DNA of 43,815 bases from Pseudomonadales bacterium (GTDB taxonomy: Bacteria; Pseudomonadota; Gammaproteobacteria; Pseudomonadales; JAHRWD01): positions 1 through 43,815 of the forward strand of contig JAHRWD010000105.1 in NCBI GenBank assembly GCA_019090315.1. The letters are read 5' to 3'. The notes below the pieces were generated by a model. The model worked only from the letters and a program-made list of their open reading frames with translations, was not told where the DNA came from and did no database searches. Both the position numbers and the translations under genes were made by a program. This document shows, piece by piece, positions 26,956-35,283 of the stretch (position 1 is its first letter; each line of letters starts with the position of its first letter).

Positions 26956-28641
26956 CTATTTTACTGATGTGGCTTTCTTTACGAGAAATGCCTCAACGGC
27001 CGCCTCAGTTTCAGGTCGTAGGTTTTCAATACCATCGTATGGACGACCAAAGCCAGCCTTTGAATCCGGATACTTGGCTTTTCTTTGCTTGTGGCGCTGG
27101 ATCACACGCACCATTTCATTTCCGCCCCACGCACCAACTTCGGTAGAAACCGGCCACTCTTCCCTGGTATCACGGTACAGATCATAAAAGTTAGCAATAA
27201 TGGCATTTTCACCTGCGCCTGGTACTTCCAGTTTAAACCGCTCTTTCACGACCGCCTTCAAGGCATTGCCAGAATAAATGAATACAGTGTCCCGGCGACC
27301 ATGCGCCTCACCTTCGAGCATCAAAGCAGTTTGATCTACACCATCGATGATCCGATCAGTAGGAATCTTGTCTGCTGCATTACCTATTTTTGAGAGACTG
27401 GTAAACAGGTCGGCTACATGTACGATATCACCAACGATTGAATCAGCTTCAATCATGCCAGGCCAACGTGCAAACGCATCAACACGTACACCACCTTCTG
27501 TGGTGTAACCTTTGCCGCCTCGAAATATCATCGGAGTGAAACCACTACCGGGCGAATATTTAGTGAAGTGACCATTGTCACCCATCAGAACAACAATGGT
27601 ATTTTTATCCAGCCCCAGCTTGGTCATCTCGGCCATAATGTCACCGACCCAGCCATCAAGCTGTTTCATTTTCTCAACATAAGTACCGCCATTAGGTGTT
27701 GTGTATTCTTCTGTTGTTGCCCGTGGACCTGCCAGTGGTATAAGCGGCCAGTAATTCAAAAAGAACGGTTCATCCTTTTTAGCGAGTATGCGTAACTGCT
27801 CAAGTGCTTGCTGCTGGAAGCGTTCATTCATCGCATCATATTTTTTCTGGTTCCATCGCTCACCGGGTTTCATATGAACTTCCCGCACTTTCTCACCCTT
27901 CTTACCTTCAACTACCGTAGCCATATGGGATGCATCAGGACGGAACCAGTTGTCCTTGGTGAAACGGTCATCATAATTATTTTTGCCGATACCAATAGAC
28001 ACTTCTTCATTGGCAGCATCATCACTATAAAGAGTCAATTGACCTTGCTGATGAATAGGGAAAGAGGCAAAGTCAAAACCCTGTTGATTGGGCCATGACT
28101 CCAGAATGTCACCCATGTGCCATTTACCGATGTGTACGGTGTTATAGCCAGAAGCAGAAAGTGTTTCGGCCAGTGTTACTTCATCCTTATTCAAACCAAA
28201 ACCTGCGATATCAACGGCGGTATCGCCCATTCCATTACGATGCGGTTGACGTCCTGTCATAAAAGCAACACGGGTTGGTGTACATGAAGGCTCGGTATAC
28301 ATACTGGAAAAACGCATACTTTGATCGGCCAGCTGATTGATGTTGGGGGTTTTATATCCACGAATGGCATTTAACTCGGGGATGCCCATATCACCAAAGC
28401 CCACATCATCGATCAGGATATAAAGAATATTGGGTGGCTTGCCGCCATTTGCCTTACGAAACTCAGCAAGCTTTTTATCAACCGATTTATCATCGGCAGC
28501 CCATTGTTCACCGTGCTGTGCTTCAAGCACATAATAGTCAGCATCGTGAACGATTTTTTTAGAGGCATTCACATCGGGCGAACCACAACCCAGTGTCAGG
28601 CCGATAACTGCCACCCCTGTAATTAAACTCATGTTTTTCAT
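26956..28641 (-). CDS. Formylglycine-dependent sulfatase, S1 family (paralogue 2)
   Basis: From the ATG at 28641 the product is 561 residues with a lipoprotein-like signal peptide (VAVIGLTLGC, Cys19). A lead segment KIVHDADYYVLEAQHG follows, nearly the same as in the first sulfatase. The core starts at PPNILYILIDD (Asp78/79). The maturation motif reads CTPTRVAFMTGRQ with Cys120, so this copy has Thr where paralogue 1 has Ser, still within the CxPxR rule for formylglycine. IGKWHMGD and LMGDNGHFTK carry other active-site residues. AAGGGA upstream supports this start over an ATG 45 bp earlier. It stands alone between a pseudogene and the acyl-CoA dehydrogenase pair; the upstream region holds REP-like copy 3. 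Confidence 0.94.
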   Translation of the reverse strand: MKNMSLITGVAVIGLTLGCGSPDVNASKKIVHDADYYVLEAQHGEQWAADDKSVDKKLAEFRKANGGKPPNILYILIDDVGFGDMGIPELNAIRGYKTPNINQLADQSMRFSSMYTEPSCTPTRVAFMTGRQPHRNGMGDTAVDIAGFGLNKDEVTLAETLSASGYNTVHIGKWHMGDILESWPNQQGFDFASFPIHQQGQLTLYSDDAANEEVSIGIGKNNYDDRFTKDNWFRPDASHMATVVEGKKGEKVREVHMKPGERWNQKKYDAMNERFQQQALEQLRILAKKDEPFFLNYWPLIPLAGPRATTEEYTTPNGGTYVEKMKQLDGWVGDIMAEMTKLGLDKNTIVVLMGDNGHFTKYSPGSGFTPMIFRGGKGYTTEGGVRVDAFARWPGMIEADSIVGDIVHVADLFTSLSKIGNAADKIPTDRIIDGVDQTALMLEGEAHGRRDTVFIYSGNALKAVVKERFKLEVPGAGENAIIANFYDLYRDTREEWPVSTEVGAWGGNEMVRVIQRHKQRKAKYPDSKAGFGRPYDGIENLRPETEAAVEAFLVKKATSVK

Positions 28642-28703
28642 AAAATTTTCCCTTTTCACCAAAACCACCCTGATCGGTTGCTTCAAATATTGTTCTTATG
28701 CTG

Positions 28704-28732
28704 CTAGTACTCCGACAAGCTCGTCGGAGTAC
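28704..28732 (-). repeat. Dispersed REP-like element, copy 3 (full palindrome)
   Basis: CTAGTACTCCGACAAGCT is shared with the copy at 12431. Here the element is complete: GTACTCCGAC (28707-28716) is the exact inverse complement of GTCGGAGTAC (28723-28732), with AAGCTC in the centre. It lies 63 bp upstream of sulfatase paralogue 2, in the same orientation as the other two copies. Confidence 0.75.
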
Positions 28733-29047
28733 AAAATCACAGACGACCCACGCCCATATGGTGACACACCAGGCAGGCAGGCAATATCAAAAATGCGCAA
28801 TCGCACAATTATTACTTAGACATAATCTATGGTCGCGTTACATAAAAATTGTCTGTCGTCAGGCTCGGGGATTGTCTAAAAAGATTGATTAAGGGTCAGG
28901 TATACCGACTCTTTATTCTCGCTTGTTGTTACCAGGTCTAACGCCATTTCTTGCCCTTCTCCGAACGGAGGTTTTTTGATGGGCTGTTGCATGCAGGTTG
29001 GGAAAGGGATTGGCAGCAGCGAATATCTCTGCTGCCAATCAGATTCC
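28733..29047. other. Intergenic region between acyl-CoA dehydrogenase and sulfatase genes
   Basis: About 315 bp contain no frame I can support as a gene. Apart from the hairpin at 29008-29040 near the dehydrogenase stop, I see only low-information sequence. A promoter for sulfatase paralogue 2 is expected here, but I cannot assign hexamers. Confidence 0.4.
29008..29040. terminator. 12-bp hairpin downstream of acyl-CoA dehydrogenase gene
   Basis: GATTGGCAGCAG (29008-29019) and CTGCTGCCAATC (29029-29040) are perfect inverted repeats around a nine-base loop. It starts eight bases past the dehydrogenase stop on the minus strand, followed by CCTTTCCC rather than a clean U-tract. It is a probable 3'-end structure of the acyl-CoA dehydrogenase pair. 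Confidence 0.55.
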
Positions 29048-30133
29048 TCACCAGCCCTGGGCTAACGCGGCCTCCTCTCGAACCAACTCAGGTGAACCCA
29101 ATAATTGCCGATTCAAACCAACCCGTTTGAACCAGTAGTGCAAGCCGAGCAGATCGGTAAAGCCCATTCCGCCGTGCACTTCGGTTGCGATTTTAGCAAT
29201 CGAGCGCCCTACTTCGGACAGATGCGCCTTGGCATGACAGGCCAGCATTCTGGTTTCCTCAGGCATATCATTCACTGTATGAGCGGTGTACCAGACCAGC
29301 GAGCGACATGGTTCAAGATCCGAAGCCATCTCTGCGCACATATGTTTAACCGCCTGGAATGAGCCAATCACGCGATCAAACTGCTTGCGTTCCTGGGCAT
29401 AGGCCACCGCTTGTTCGATCATCACCTGGGCAGCACCAAGACTGTCGGCGGCGATCATGATACGACCGGCATCGATGGTTTTTAGCAGTGGTTCTTTGTC
29501 ATTTTGTGAGCCTGGCAGAAGATCAGCCTCGACAGAATCAAACACCACTTCCGCAACCGCACGGGTTTTATCGATGGTCTGCAGTGCTCTACGTGTCACA
29601 CCGGATGCATTAGCATCAACGATATGCATCGCTCCGCTGTCATCGGCGATGATCAGCATATCCGCATCCACACCATCAACCACAAACATCGCTTTGCCAC
29701 TGAGCTTTCCACCTGAACATTGAATGCCGTCGGTTTCTCTGCGGGCGATCTGCTCGGTTACACCGACGCCAAATACGACTTCGCCAGAGGCAATTTTCGG
29801 TAGCCAGGTCTCTTTCTGTTGTTCGCTACCGCCATTGAGTAGTGCCACCGGGGCCATAATGCATGAACCTATAAAAGGCACAGGGGCAATGGCGCGACCG
29901 AGTGCTTCAGCGATAAGTGCCGCATCCAGAAAGCCCAGCTCTACGCCACCGAGCTCACCGGGAATGATGATGCCCAGAATCCCGAGGTCACATATTCCTT
30001 GCCATACGTCGGCCTGTTTAGTGATTCCGCCGGCTACTCCTTGACGCACTACATCCAGACTACAGTTACCTTTGAGATATCCGCTGACACTATCCTGCAG
30101 CATTACCTGCTCTTCACTTAATGCAAATTCCAT
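29048..30133 (-). CDS. Acyl-CoA dehydrogenase family protein, short subunit
   Basis: The 361-residue flavoprotein-type subunit has an N-terminal helical domain (MEFALSEEQVMLQDSV), a central beta domain (about 115-220) and a C-terminal helical domain with the FAD-adenine-binding motif EVHGGMGFTD near residue 325. The usual central FAD-contact signature of the family (EPGSGSD-like) is absent; the equivalent region reads GVTEQIARRETDG. This pattern matches one half of alpha2beta2 acyl-CoA dehydrogenases known from steroid side-chain degradation, in which FAD is bound at the interface of two unlike chains. The start lies two bases after the stop of the partner gene, so the pair is translationally coupled. 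The acyl-CoA substrate is unknown. Confidence 0.88.
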   Translation of the reverse strand: MEFALSEEQVMLQDSVSGYLKGNCSLDVVRQGVAGGITKQADVWQGICDLGILGIIIPGELGGVELGFLDAALIAEALGRAIAPVPFIGSCIMAPVALLNGGSEQQKETWLPKIASGEVVFGVGVTEQIARRETDGIQCSGGKLSGKAMFVVDGVDADMLIIADDSGAMHIVDANASGVTRRALQTIDKTRAVAEVVFDSVEADLLPGSQNDKEPLLKTIDAGRIMIAADSLGAAQVMIEQAVAYAQERKQFDRVIGSFQAVKHMCAEMASDLEPCRSLVWYTAHTVNDMPEETRMLACHAKAHLSEVGRSIAKIATEVHGGMGFTDLLGLHYWFKRVGLNRQLLGSPELVREEAALAQGW

Positions 30134-30135
30134 GG

Positions 30136-31329
30136 CTACGCCCCCTGCTTGTATTTTGGTTCTTTGGGTAACCCGAGGGCACGCTCACCAATCATATTTT
30201 TCTGAATTTGGGCGGTTCCGCCACCGATGATCAATCCGAGATCCAGCATGTAGCTCTTTTGCCACATCCCAGCATCACGTATGTAGGGGCTGTCTTCGTA
30301 CAGCACACCCAGCTCACCCATTGCATCAATCGCCAATGCAGCAATTTGATGATTAAGTTCACAGCCCTGTAGTTTGACGATCCAGCGCGGCAGCCCTGGC
30401 TCTTCTTTTTTGAGATAGGCGGTAAGTATGCGCATACCGTTGTATTTCATGGTCAACATACGCGCCTGTAGTCGCATCAGTCGATCACGATAAGCGGGTA
30501 TTTTGATCAGCGGTGTGCCATCAATGGTTTCGTTTTTCATCAGTTCGACAAGTGAACGAAAACGGCTTTCGGTCTGGTTTGGATCACCCAGACTGCCGCG
30601 CTCATGCTTCAGGGTTGCGTTGGCGACAAACCAGCCTTCGCCACGTTTGCCCACAATGCCATCCTTCGGCACACGGGTATCGGTAAAGAATGTTTCGTTG
30701 AAGATCGCTTCGCCGGTCATGGTGACCAGTGGGCGTACTTCGATACCGGGTCTATCCATTGTAAAAATAAGGTAACTGATACCCTGATGCTTCGGCGCAT
30801 CCGGCTCTGTTCTAACCAGACAAAAGCACATATCGGCATGTTGAGCACCGGAGGTCCAGATTTTCTGGCCATTGATCACCCATTCATCGCCATCCAGCAC
30901 CGCTTTGGTGGAAAGGGAGGCAAGATCAGAACCGGAGCCTGGCTCTGAATAGCCCTGACACCAGATCATTTCGCCGCTGATCGTTGGGGCAATCAGCTCT
31001 TCTCTTTGCTTCTCAGTACCCAGCTCAAGCAGTACCGGCACGACACGCTCGTCGCCGCTGTGTCCCGGCCGTACATTCGATTTGGAAAATTCTTCGGCAA
31101 TAATATGGCTTTCGAGTATGTCGAACTCTGCACCGTAGCCGCCGTATTTTTTGGGAATGTTACGCGCCGCATATCCATGCTTGATGAGTAGCTGTTGCCA
31201 TTGCTTAGCTTCATCGCTCGCTTTGCCAATACTGGCGCGACCTTTCGGTGCGCTGTCTTTGTGCTCTTTTAGAAACTGCTGCAGCTCAGATCTGAATACC
31301 TGATGCCGCTCGCTATAGGCTAAATCCAT
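30136..31329 (-). CDS. Acyl-CoA dehydrogenase family protein, long subunit
   Basis: The 397-residue protein oxidises acyl-CoA thioesters to enoyl-CoA, probably with the 361-residue partner. The N-terminus is MDLAYSERHQVFRSELQQFL. The central FAD signature WCQGYSEPGSGSDLASL is complete, and the C-terminus has GGGTAQIQKNMIGERALGLP. The adenine-binding 'GGxG' helix motif present in the partner is not evident at the equivalent place here (ALAIDAMGELGV). The two chains thus look complementary, as in heterotetrameric ChsE-like enzymes. It is first in the two-gene operon and divergent from the multiheme cytochrome gene. Confidence 0.9.
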   Translation of the reverse strand: MDLAYSERHQVFRSELQQFLKEHKDSAPKGRASIGKASDEAKQWQQLLIKHGYAARNIPKKYGGYGAEFDILESHIIAEEFSKSNVRPGHSGDERVVPVLLELGTEKQREELIAPTISGEMIWCQGYSEPGSGSDLASLSTKAVLDGDEWVINGQKIWTSGAQHADMCFCLVRTEPDAPKHQGISYLIFTMDRPGIEVRPLVTMTGEAIFNETFFTDTRVPKDGIVGKRGEGWFVANATLKHERGSLGDPNQTESRFRSLVELMKNETIDGTPLIKIPAYRDRLMRLQARMLTMKYNGMRILTAYLKKEEPGLPRWIVKLQGCELNHQIAALAIDAMGELGVLYEDSPYIRDAGMWQKSYMLDLGLIIGGGTAQIQKNMIGERALGLPKEPKYKQGA

Positions 31330-31380
31330 ACAAAATCTCCTTTTATTTTTATGCTTTGGTTTTATGGGTTATTTTTATGC

Positions 31381-31436
31381 GCTATTTCAATGCCGCTATT
31401 TCAATGCTGCTGTTTCAACGTTGCTATTTCAATGTT
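31381..31436. repeat. Four-unit 14-bp tandem repeat
   Basis: Four consecutive units read GCTATTTCAATGCC, GCTATTTCAATGCT, GCTGTTTCAACGTT and GCTATTTCAATGTT. It lies in the 286-bp divergent region between the acyl-CoA dehydrogenase pair and the multiheme cytochrome gene, so it could be an iterated binding site or simply slippage. Units 1, 2 and 4 share 12 of 14 bases exactly. Confidence 0.85.
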
Positions 31437-31615
31437 AGTACCGAGAGCATTTACGATGTAGAGATTACACCAATTGATCTGCTTTTATTTGGATAATCTC
31501 AAACTCGTTTTTACTAGCTGACATAACTTTGATCTGCCAGGAGGGCTTTACTAACATGAAGCGATTTTGTGCGACAATAGACTTACCAACCCTGTAAAAT
31601 AGATTGATAACCCCT

Positions 31616-33898
31616 ATGTTCAAAACCCGTGCATCCCGATTATTGGCAACCTGCCTGCTTGCCTTTAGCATTTTATTTAGCTTTTTATTTAGTTTGAGAA
31701 TATCAGCAGCGCAGCTTGACGATGCGATGTATGTGGGGGCGAAAGCCTGTGTGAACTGTCATCAGAAACAATATCAACAGTGGCAGCAATCCGATCATCA
31801 CAGGGCGATGCAGGTCGCCGATTCTGACTCGGTGCTGGGCGATTTTTCTGACTCAACAGTACATTTCCATCAAATCGAAAGCCGCTTTTATCAGCAAGAC
31901 AAAGGCTACTTTATTGATACCCTGGGCGAAAAAGGTGAGAAAAAAACCTTCCAGATCAAATATACCTTTGGCTTCTATCCTCTGCAGCAATACCTGATTG
32001 AAACCAATGATGGACACATACAGGCACTGGGCATTGCCTGGGACAGTCGGGCTAGAAAACAGGGTGGGCAACGCTGGTTTCATCTTCAGCCCGATGAAAA
32101 AATCACCCCGGAACATCCTTTTTTCTGGACTCGTCATTTCCAGAACTGGAATAGCCGCTGTGCCAGTTGTCACTCCACCAATGTCGAAAAAAATTACAAG
32201 GCTGAAGCCAACAGCTATGACACCAGCTGGTCAGAAATCAACGTGAGCTGTGAGGCCTGCCACGGCCCGGGTAACAAACACCTTGAACTGGCAAAGCTCA
32301 ACAAGCTAACCGACAACAACAGTGGTTTTGCATCGCCCATATCGCCAGCCTTAAGCTGGCACTTCAAACCGGGCGAATCAATTACCAGCCCTAAGGGCAA
32401 GAAAAATGCTGAGCAAATTAACATGTGCGGAAGCTGCCACGCATTGCGCACCCCGTTAATCGAGAAATCGATCGGCAAGGATTTTCACGATGCCAATCGT
32501 TTGCAACTGCTGAATGAGGGCTCCTATTTCCCCGATGGCCAGATCCGTGATGAAGTGTTTGTGATCGGTTCATTTCTACAAAGCAAAATGCATGGCAAGG
32601 GCGTCACCTGTAGCAATTGTCATAACCCCCACAGTGGTAAACTATTAATAGAGGGCAATGGACTGTGCACACAGTGCCATCAGCCAGCAGTGTTCGATGC
32701 AGCAACCCATCATCACCATCCGGACTCTTCAACCGGTGCGGCCTGCGTGAACTGCCATATGCCGGAACGCACCTACATGCAGGTGGATGATCGCCGCGAC
32801 CACAGTTTTACGATTCCCCGTCCTGATCTATCTCGCAGCCTCGGTGTCCCGAATGCCTGCACCAGTTGTCATGAGGGTGAAGCAGGCAAGGATAATGCGT
32901 GGGCCAGTAAGCAAATGTTGAGCTGGGGTGTAAAACCAACAAGTCACTGGGCTAATTTGAATCAACGAGCCCAGATGGGGGATCTGTTGGTTACGCGCCC
33001 TCTAACCCGGCTAGTTAATGAAACGGATTCAGCGGACATTGTAAGGGCTAGCCTGTTACAACAACTGGCGCCCTTCCCTTCGCGGGTGAGTGTAGAGACC
33101 GCACAAAAAAGTTTGCGGGATAAAAACCCGATGGTTCGACGAGCAGCCGTCAGCTCCCTACAGGCCCTGCCCGGCGAAGCGCGCTGGCAGCTGCTATCAC
33201 CTTATCTGCAAGATGAAAGTCGCTCCGTGCGTTTTCAGCTGGCGGAAACACTATCGGATTTGCTGGTACAGCTGCCTCCCGCACATAAGGCCAAACTATT
33301 ACCTGTCATTGAGGAATACCATACATCTCTTATGGTATCGGCCGATTCCCCCGCAACACAAAACGCTATAGCCCAGTTGGAATTAAGCCTTGGAAATATT
33401 CCAGCTGCTGAAAAAGCCTACCTACAGGCGCTACGCATTGAACCTAATTACGTACCCGCGTTGTTGAACACGGCTGATTTTTACCGCCGCACAAACCGAG
33501 AGGCCGATGCAGAAGAGTTGCTAAAACGTGCACTTCGCGTTGCGCCTGACAGCGGAGCCGCACAACATAGCTACGGTTTACTGCTGATCCGTAAAAAGGA
33601 TTACAACGGCGCTTTACCCCATTTAAAGCTAGCCGTCGAACAGATCGATGCCCAGCCGCGTTATGCCTATGTTTACGCCGTCGCTCTTGATGAACTTGGC
33701 CAGACGGAGGCAGCGATAGATGTTTTGGTCACAGCGACAGCACGCTGGCCAAAGCAATACGATCTGTTGATGACGTTGGTTCTCTATCTCGAAAAGACCG
33801 ACAATACTTTTTCAATTTACCAATATATTTCTCAATTAACGGCCATTGCACCTGCTGACCCTGCCGTCAAAAAATTGGTGGGAAAATATGTTCGTTAG
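31616..33898 (+). CDS. Exported octaheme cytochrome c with HEAT-like and TPR repeats
   Basis: From the ATG at 31616 the product is 760 residues with a signal peptide (about 1-32). Eight CXXCH heme sites follow in the first 430 residues: CVNCH (45-49), CASCH, CEACH, CGSCH, CSNCH, CTQCH, CVNCH and CTSCH. A HEAT-like region (about 490-570) contains DKNPMVRRAAVSSLQALPG and DESRSVRFQLAETLSDLL. Three or four TPR units (about 590-745) include AEKAYLQALRIEPNYVPALL. The heme part resembles cytochrome c554-type proteins; the combination is seen in poorly characterised multiheme families. It likely works in the periplasm as an electron-transfer or reductase module with a protein-binding tail. A TTG four codons upstream is also possible. 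It is divergent from the acyl-CoA dehydrogenases and convergent with the oxidase operon. Confidence 0.9.
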   Translation: MFKTRASRLLATCLLAFSILFSFLFSLRISAAQLDDAMYVGAKACVNCHQKQYQQWQQSDHHRAMQVADSDSVLGDFSDSTVHFHQIESRFYQQDKGYFIDTLGEKGEKKTFQIKYTFGFYPLQQYLIETNDGHIQALGIAWDSRARKQGGQRWFHLQPDEKITPEHPFFWTRHFQNWNSRCASCHSTNVEKNYKAEANSYDTSWSEINVSCEACHGPGNKHLELAKLNKLTDNNSGFASPISPALSWHFKPGESITSPKGKKNAEQINMCGSCHALRTPLIEKSIGKDFHDANRLQLLNEGSYFPDGQIRDEVFVIGSFLQSKMHGKGVTCSNCHNPHSGKLLIEGNGLCTQCHQPAVFDAATHHHHPDSSTGAACVNCHMPERTYMQVDDRRDHSFTIPRPDLSRSLGVPNACTSCHEGEAGKDNAWASKQMLSWGVKPTSHWANLNQRAQMGDLLVTRPLTRLVNETDSADIVRASLLQQLAPFPSRVSVETAQKSLRDKNPMVRRAAVSSLQALPGEARWQLLSPYLQDESRSVRFQLAETLSDLLVQLPPAHKAKLLPVIEEYHTSLMVSADSPATQNAIAQLELSLGNIPAAEKAYLQALRIEPNYVPALLNTADFYRRTNREADAEELLKRALRVAPDSGAAQHSYGLLLIRKKDYNGALPHLKLAVEQIDAQPRYAYVYAVALDELGQTEAAIDVLVTATARWPKQYDLLMTLVLYLEKTDNTFSIYQYISQLTAIAPADPAVKKLVGKYVR

Positions 33899-33981
33899 CG
33901 TAATAAACAGATGATCAAAAATTCATGTTAATGAGCGAAAAAACTATAATCACCAATGAATCGATGTCAGACCACAGCAAT

Positions 33982-34524
33982 TTATCCAACCTTCGACGCT
34001 TTCAGTAAGAATCGAATATCGGTCAGAATATCCCTTCCGTCGGTGCCCGGTGAAAAACGCAAAACAAGGTTGCCTAGAGGGTCAATCAACCAGATACTGT
34101 AATCGTCGTTCGGCAATTGATGCGCAGTTAGCCAGGCACTCATCTCTTCCGTCACGCGACTTGGTACCGAATCGGGCTCCCCAGAATTTTCTGCGGGAAA
34201 CAGTTCATGATCCTCATATTTAAACCAGATTGACTGCATTCTGCCAAACTCTTTACCAAGGGATTTGTGGACTTGCTGCATCAAAACCAATTGATCCTTG
34301 CAGGGTTGTTCGCAATGATCGCCAATCATTACCAGTCCCCAGCGCCCACCCTGGAGAGCGTTAACCTGTTTTGGTACAACCAAACCAGGCGACATCAATT
34401 CGCCATGATTACTGGTACCAGCGGGAATACCTACGCCCGTACCAATCATGACCCAGGCTGCAACCAATGGTGCAAACCCAAAAAACAATAAAAATCTAAA
34501 CTGCCATCGTTTGTTGATTGTCAT
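33982..34524 (-). CDS. Sco-like membrane-anchored thioredoxin-fold protein
   Basis: The 180-residue protein has one N-terminal transmembrane helix (about 8-28) and a periplasmic thioredoxin-like domain. The sequence GDHCEQPCKDQL holds a CxxxC pair like the copper-binding site of Sco proteins, and WLIDPLGNLVLRFSPG resembles the C-terminal Sco strand, although the whole domain is shorter than in typical Sco1. Such proteins assist CuA assembly in cytochrome oxidase subunit II or act as thiol reductants. It overlaps the end of the SURF1 gene by 29 bp in the oxidase operon, which supports an assembly role. The distant histidine ligand of Sco is not obvious, so metal binding is uncertain. Confidence 0.7.
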   Translation of the reverse strand: MTINKRWQFRFLLFFGFAPLVAAWVMIGTGVGIPAGTSNHGELMSPGLVVPKQVNALQGGRWGLVMIGDHCEQPCKDQLVLMQQVHKSLGKEFGRMQSIWFKYEDHELFPAENSGEPDSVPSRVTEEMSAWLTAHQLPNDDYSIWLIDPLGNLVLRFSPGTDGRDILTDIRFLLKASKVG

Positions 34525-35278
34525 GCTGATTCCGAGTTACCGATACTTTAATAAAAAAAATTACAAAAACTGCAGCCAGTAGCAACCACTGTATGCAATA
34601 CCCCATATGCATCATGTACTTATTTTCGACTGCCAAAGTGGCTATTGGCCAGCCCAACACGGGCTCTGCAGAATAGATCACTGCCGGGTAGTAAAGGGTA
34701 GATTGAACCCGCGATAACAAAGGCAGATCTATACTTTGCATCAGCCGAGGCCAGTTTGGATCGAGTTGAGGGTCTTGAAGCATGAACCCAGCTGAAGGAA
34801 TTTTTAATGTACCCTGAACTGAAATCATCTCAGGGATCGTATACGTGGGCACCAAACCTTCATTGCGTGGCTGCCAACCGATGTTCACTAGCGCCCGATC
34901 ATACCTTGCTCCGCTAGACGCATCTTTAATATCGGCTGATCCCTCAATCAGCACTTCAACCAGTACCTCTCTTCCAGCGCGATGATCGTTGCTACGGTTA
35001 TCGAGAAAATAGACGTTTTCAACACTGCCCGAAATTTTTACACTCTGATATTGCTCGGGATATGCTGGAAGTTCATCCATTACTTCCAGGCTATTTTTAC
35101 TCATTAACTCAAATCTTTGATCCGCGGCTTGCGCTCGCTGCCATTGCCACACCGAAAGCGCTATACACAAACTAACCGCAGACAGGGTAAAAAGTATAAT
35201 CGCAACGTTCACGACAAATCTGGGGCGTTTTTCCTTTGGATTAAACACTGCAGTCCTATAATTTTTCTCGCGGCTCAT
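34496..35278 (-). CDS. SURF1-family cytochrome oxidase assembly protein
   Basis: From the ATG at 35278 the product is 260 residues with two transmembrane helices (about 20-40 and 225-245) flanking a periplasmic domain. It contains the typical LSVWQWQRAQAAD motif after the first helix, LVNIGWQPR in the middle and YMMHMGYCIQWLLLA before the end. SURF1 proteins help insert heme a into subunit I. The frame opens upstream inside coxC, but the 35278 start, five bases after the coxC stop, gives a normal N-terminus. It overlaps the next gene (Sco-like). Confidence 0.92.
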   Translation of the reverse strand: MSREKNYRTAVFNPKEKRPRFVVNVAIILFTLSAVSLCIALSVWQWQRAQAADQRFELMSKNSLEVMDELPAYPEQYQSVKISGSVENVYFLDNRSNDHRAGREVLVEVLIEGSADIKDASSGARYDRALVNIGWQPRNEGLVPTYTIPEMISVQGTLKIPSAGFMLQDPQLDPNWPRLMQSIDLPLLSRVQSTLYYPAVIYSAEPVLGWPIATLAVENKYMMHMGYCIQWLLLAAVFVIFFIKVSVTRNQHDNQQTMAV

Positions 35279-35283
35279 GCCAT

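Noticed and set aside
31381..31436. Tandem repeats considered as a CRISPR array
   Set aside because: Units are 14 bp, contiguous and without spacers, and no cas gene is nearby.
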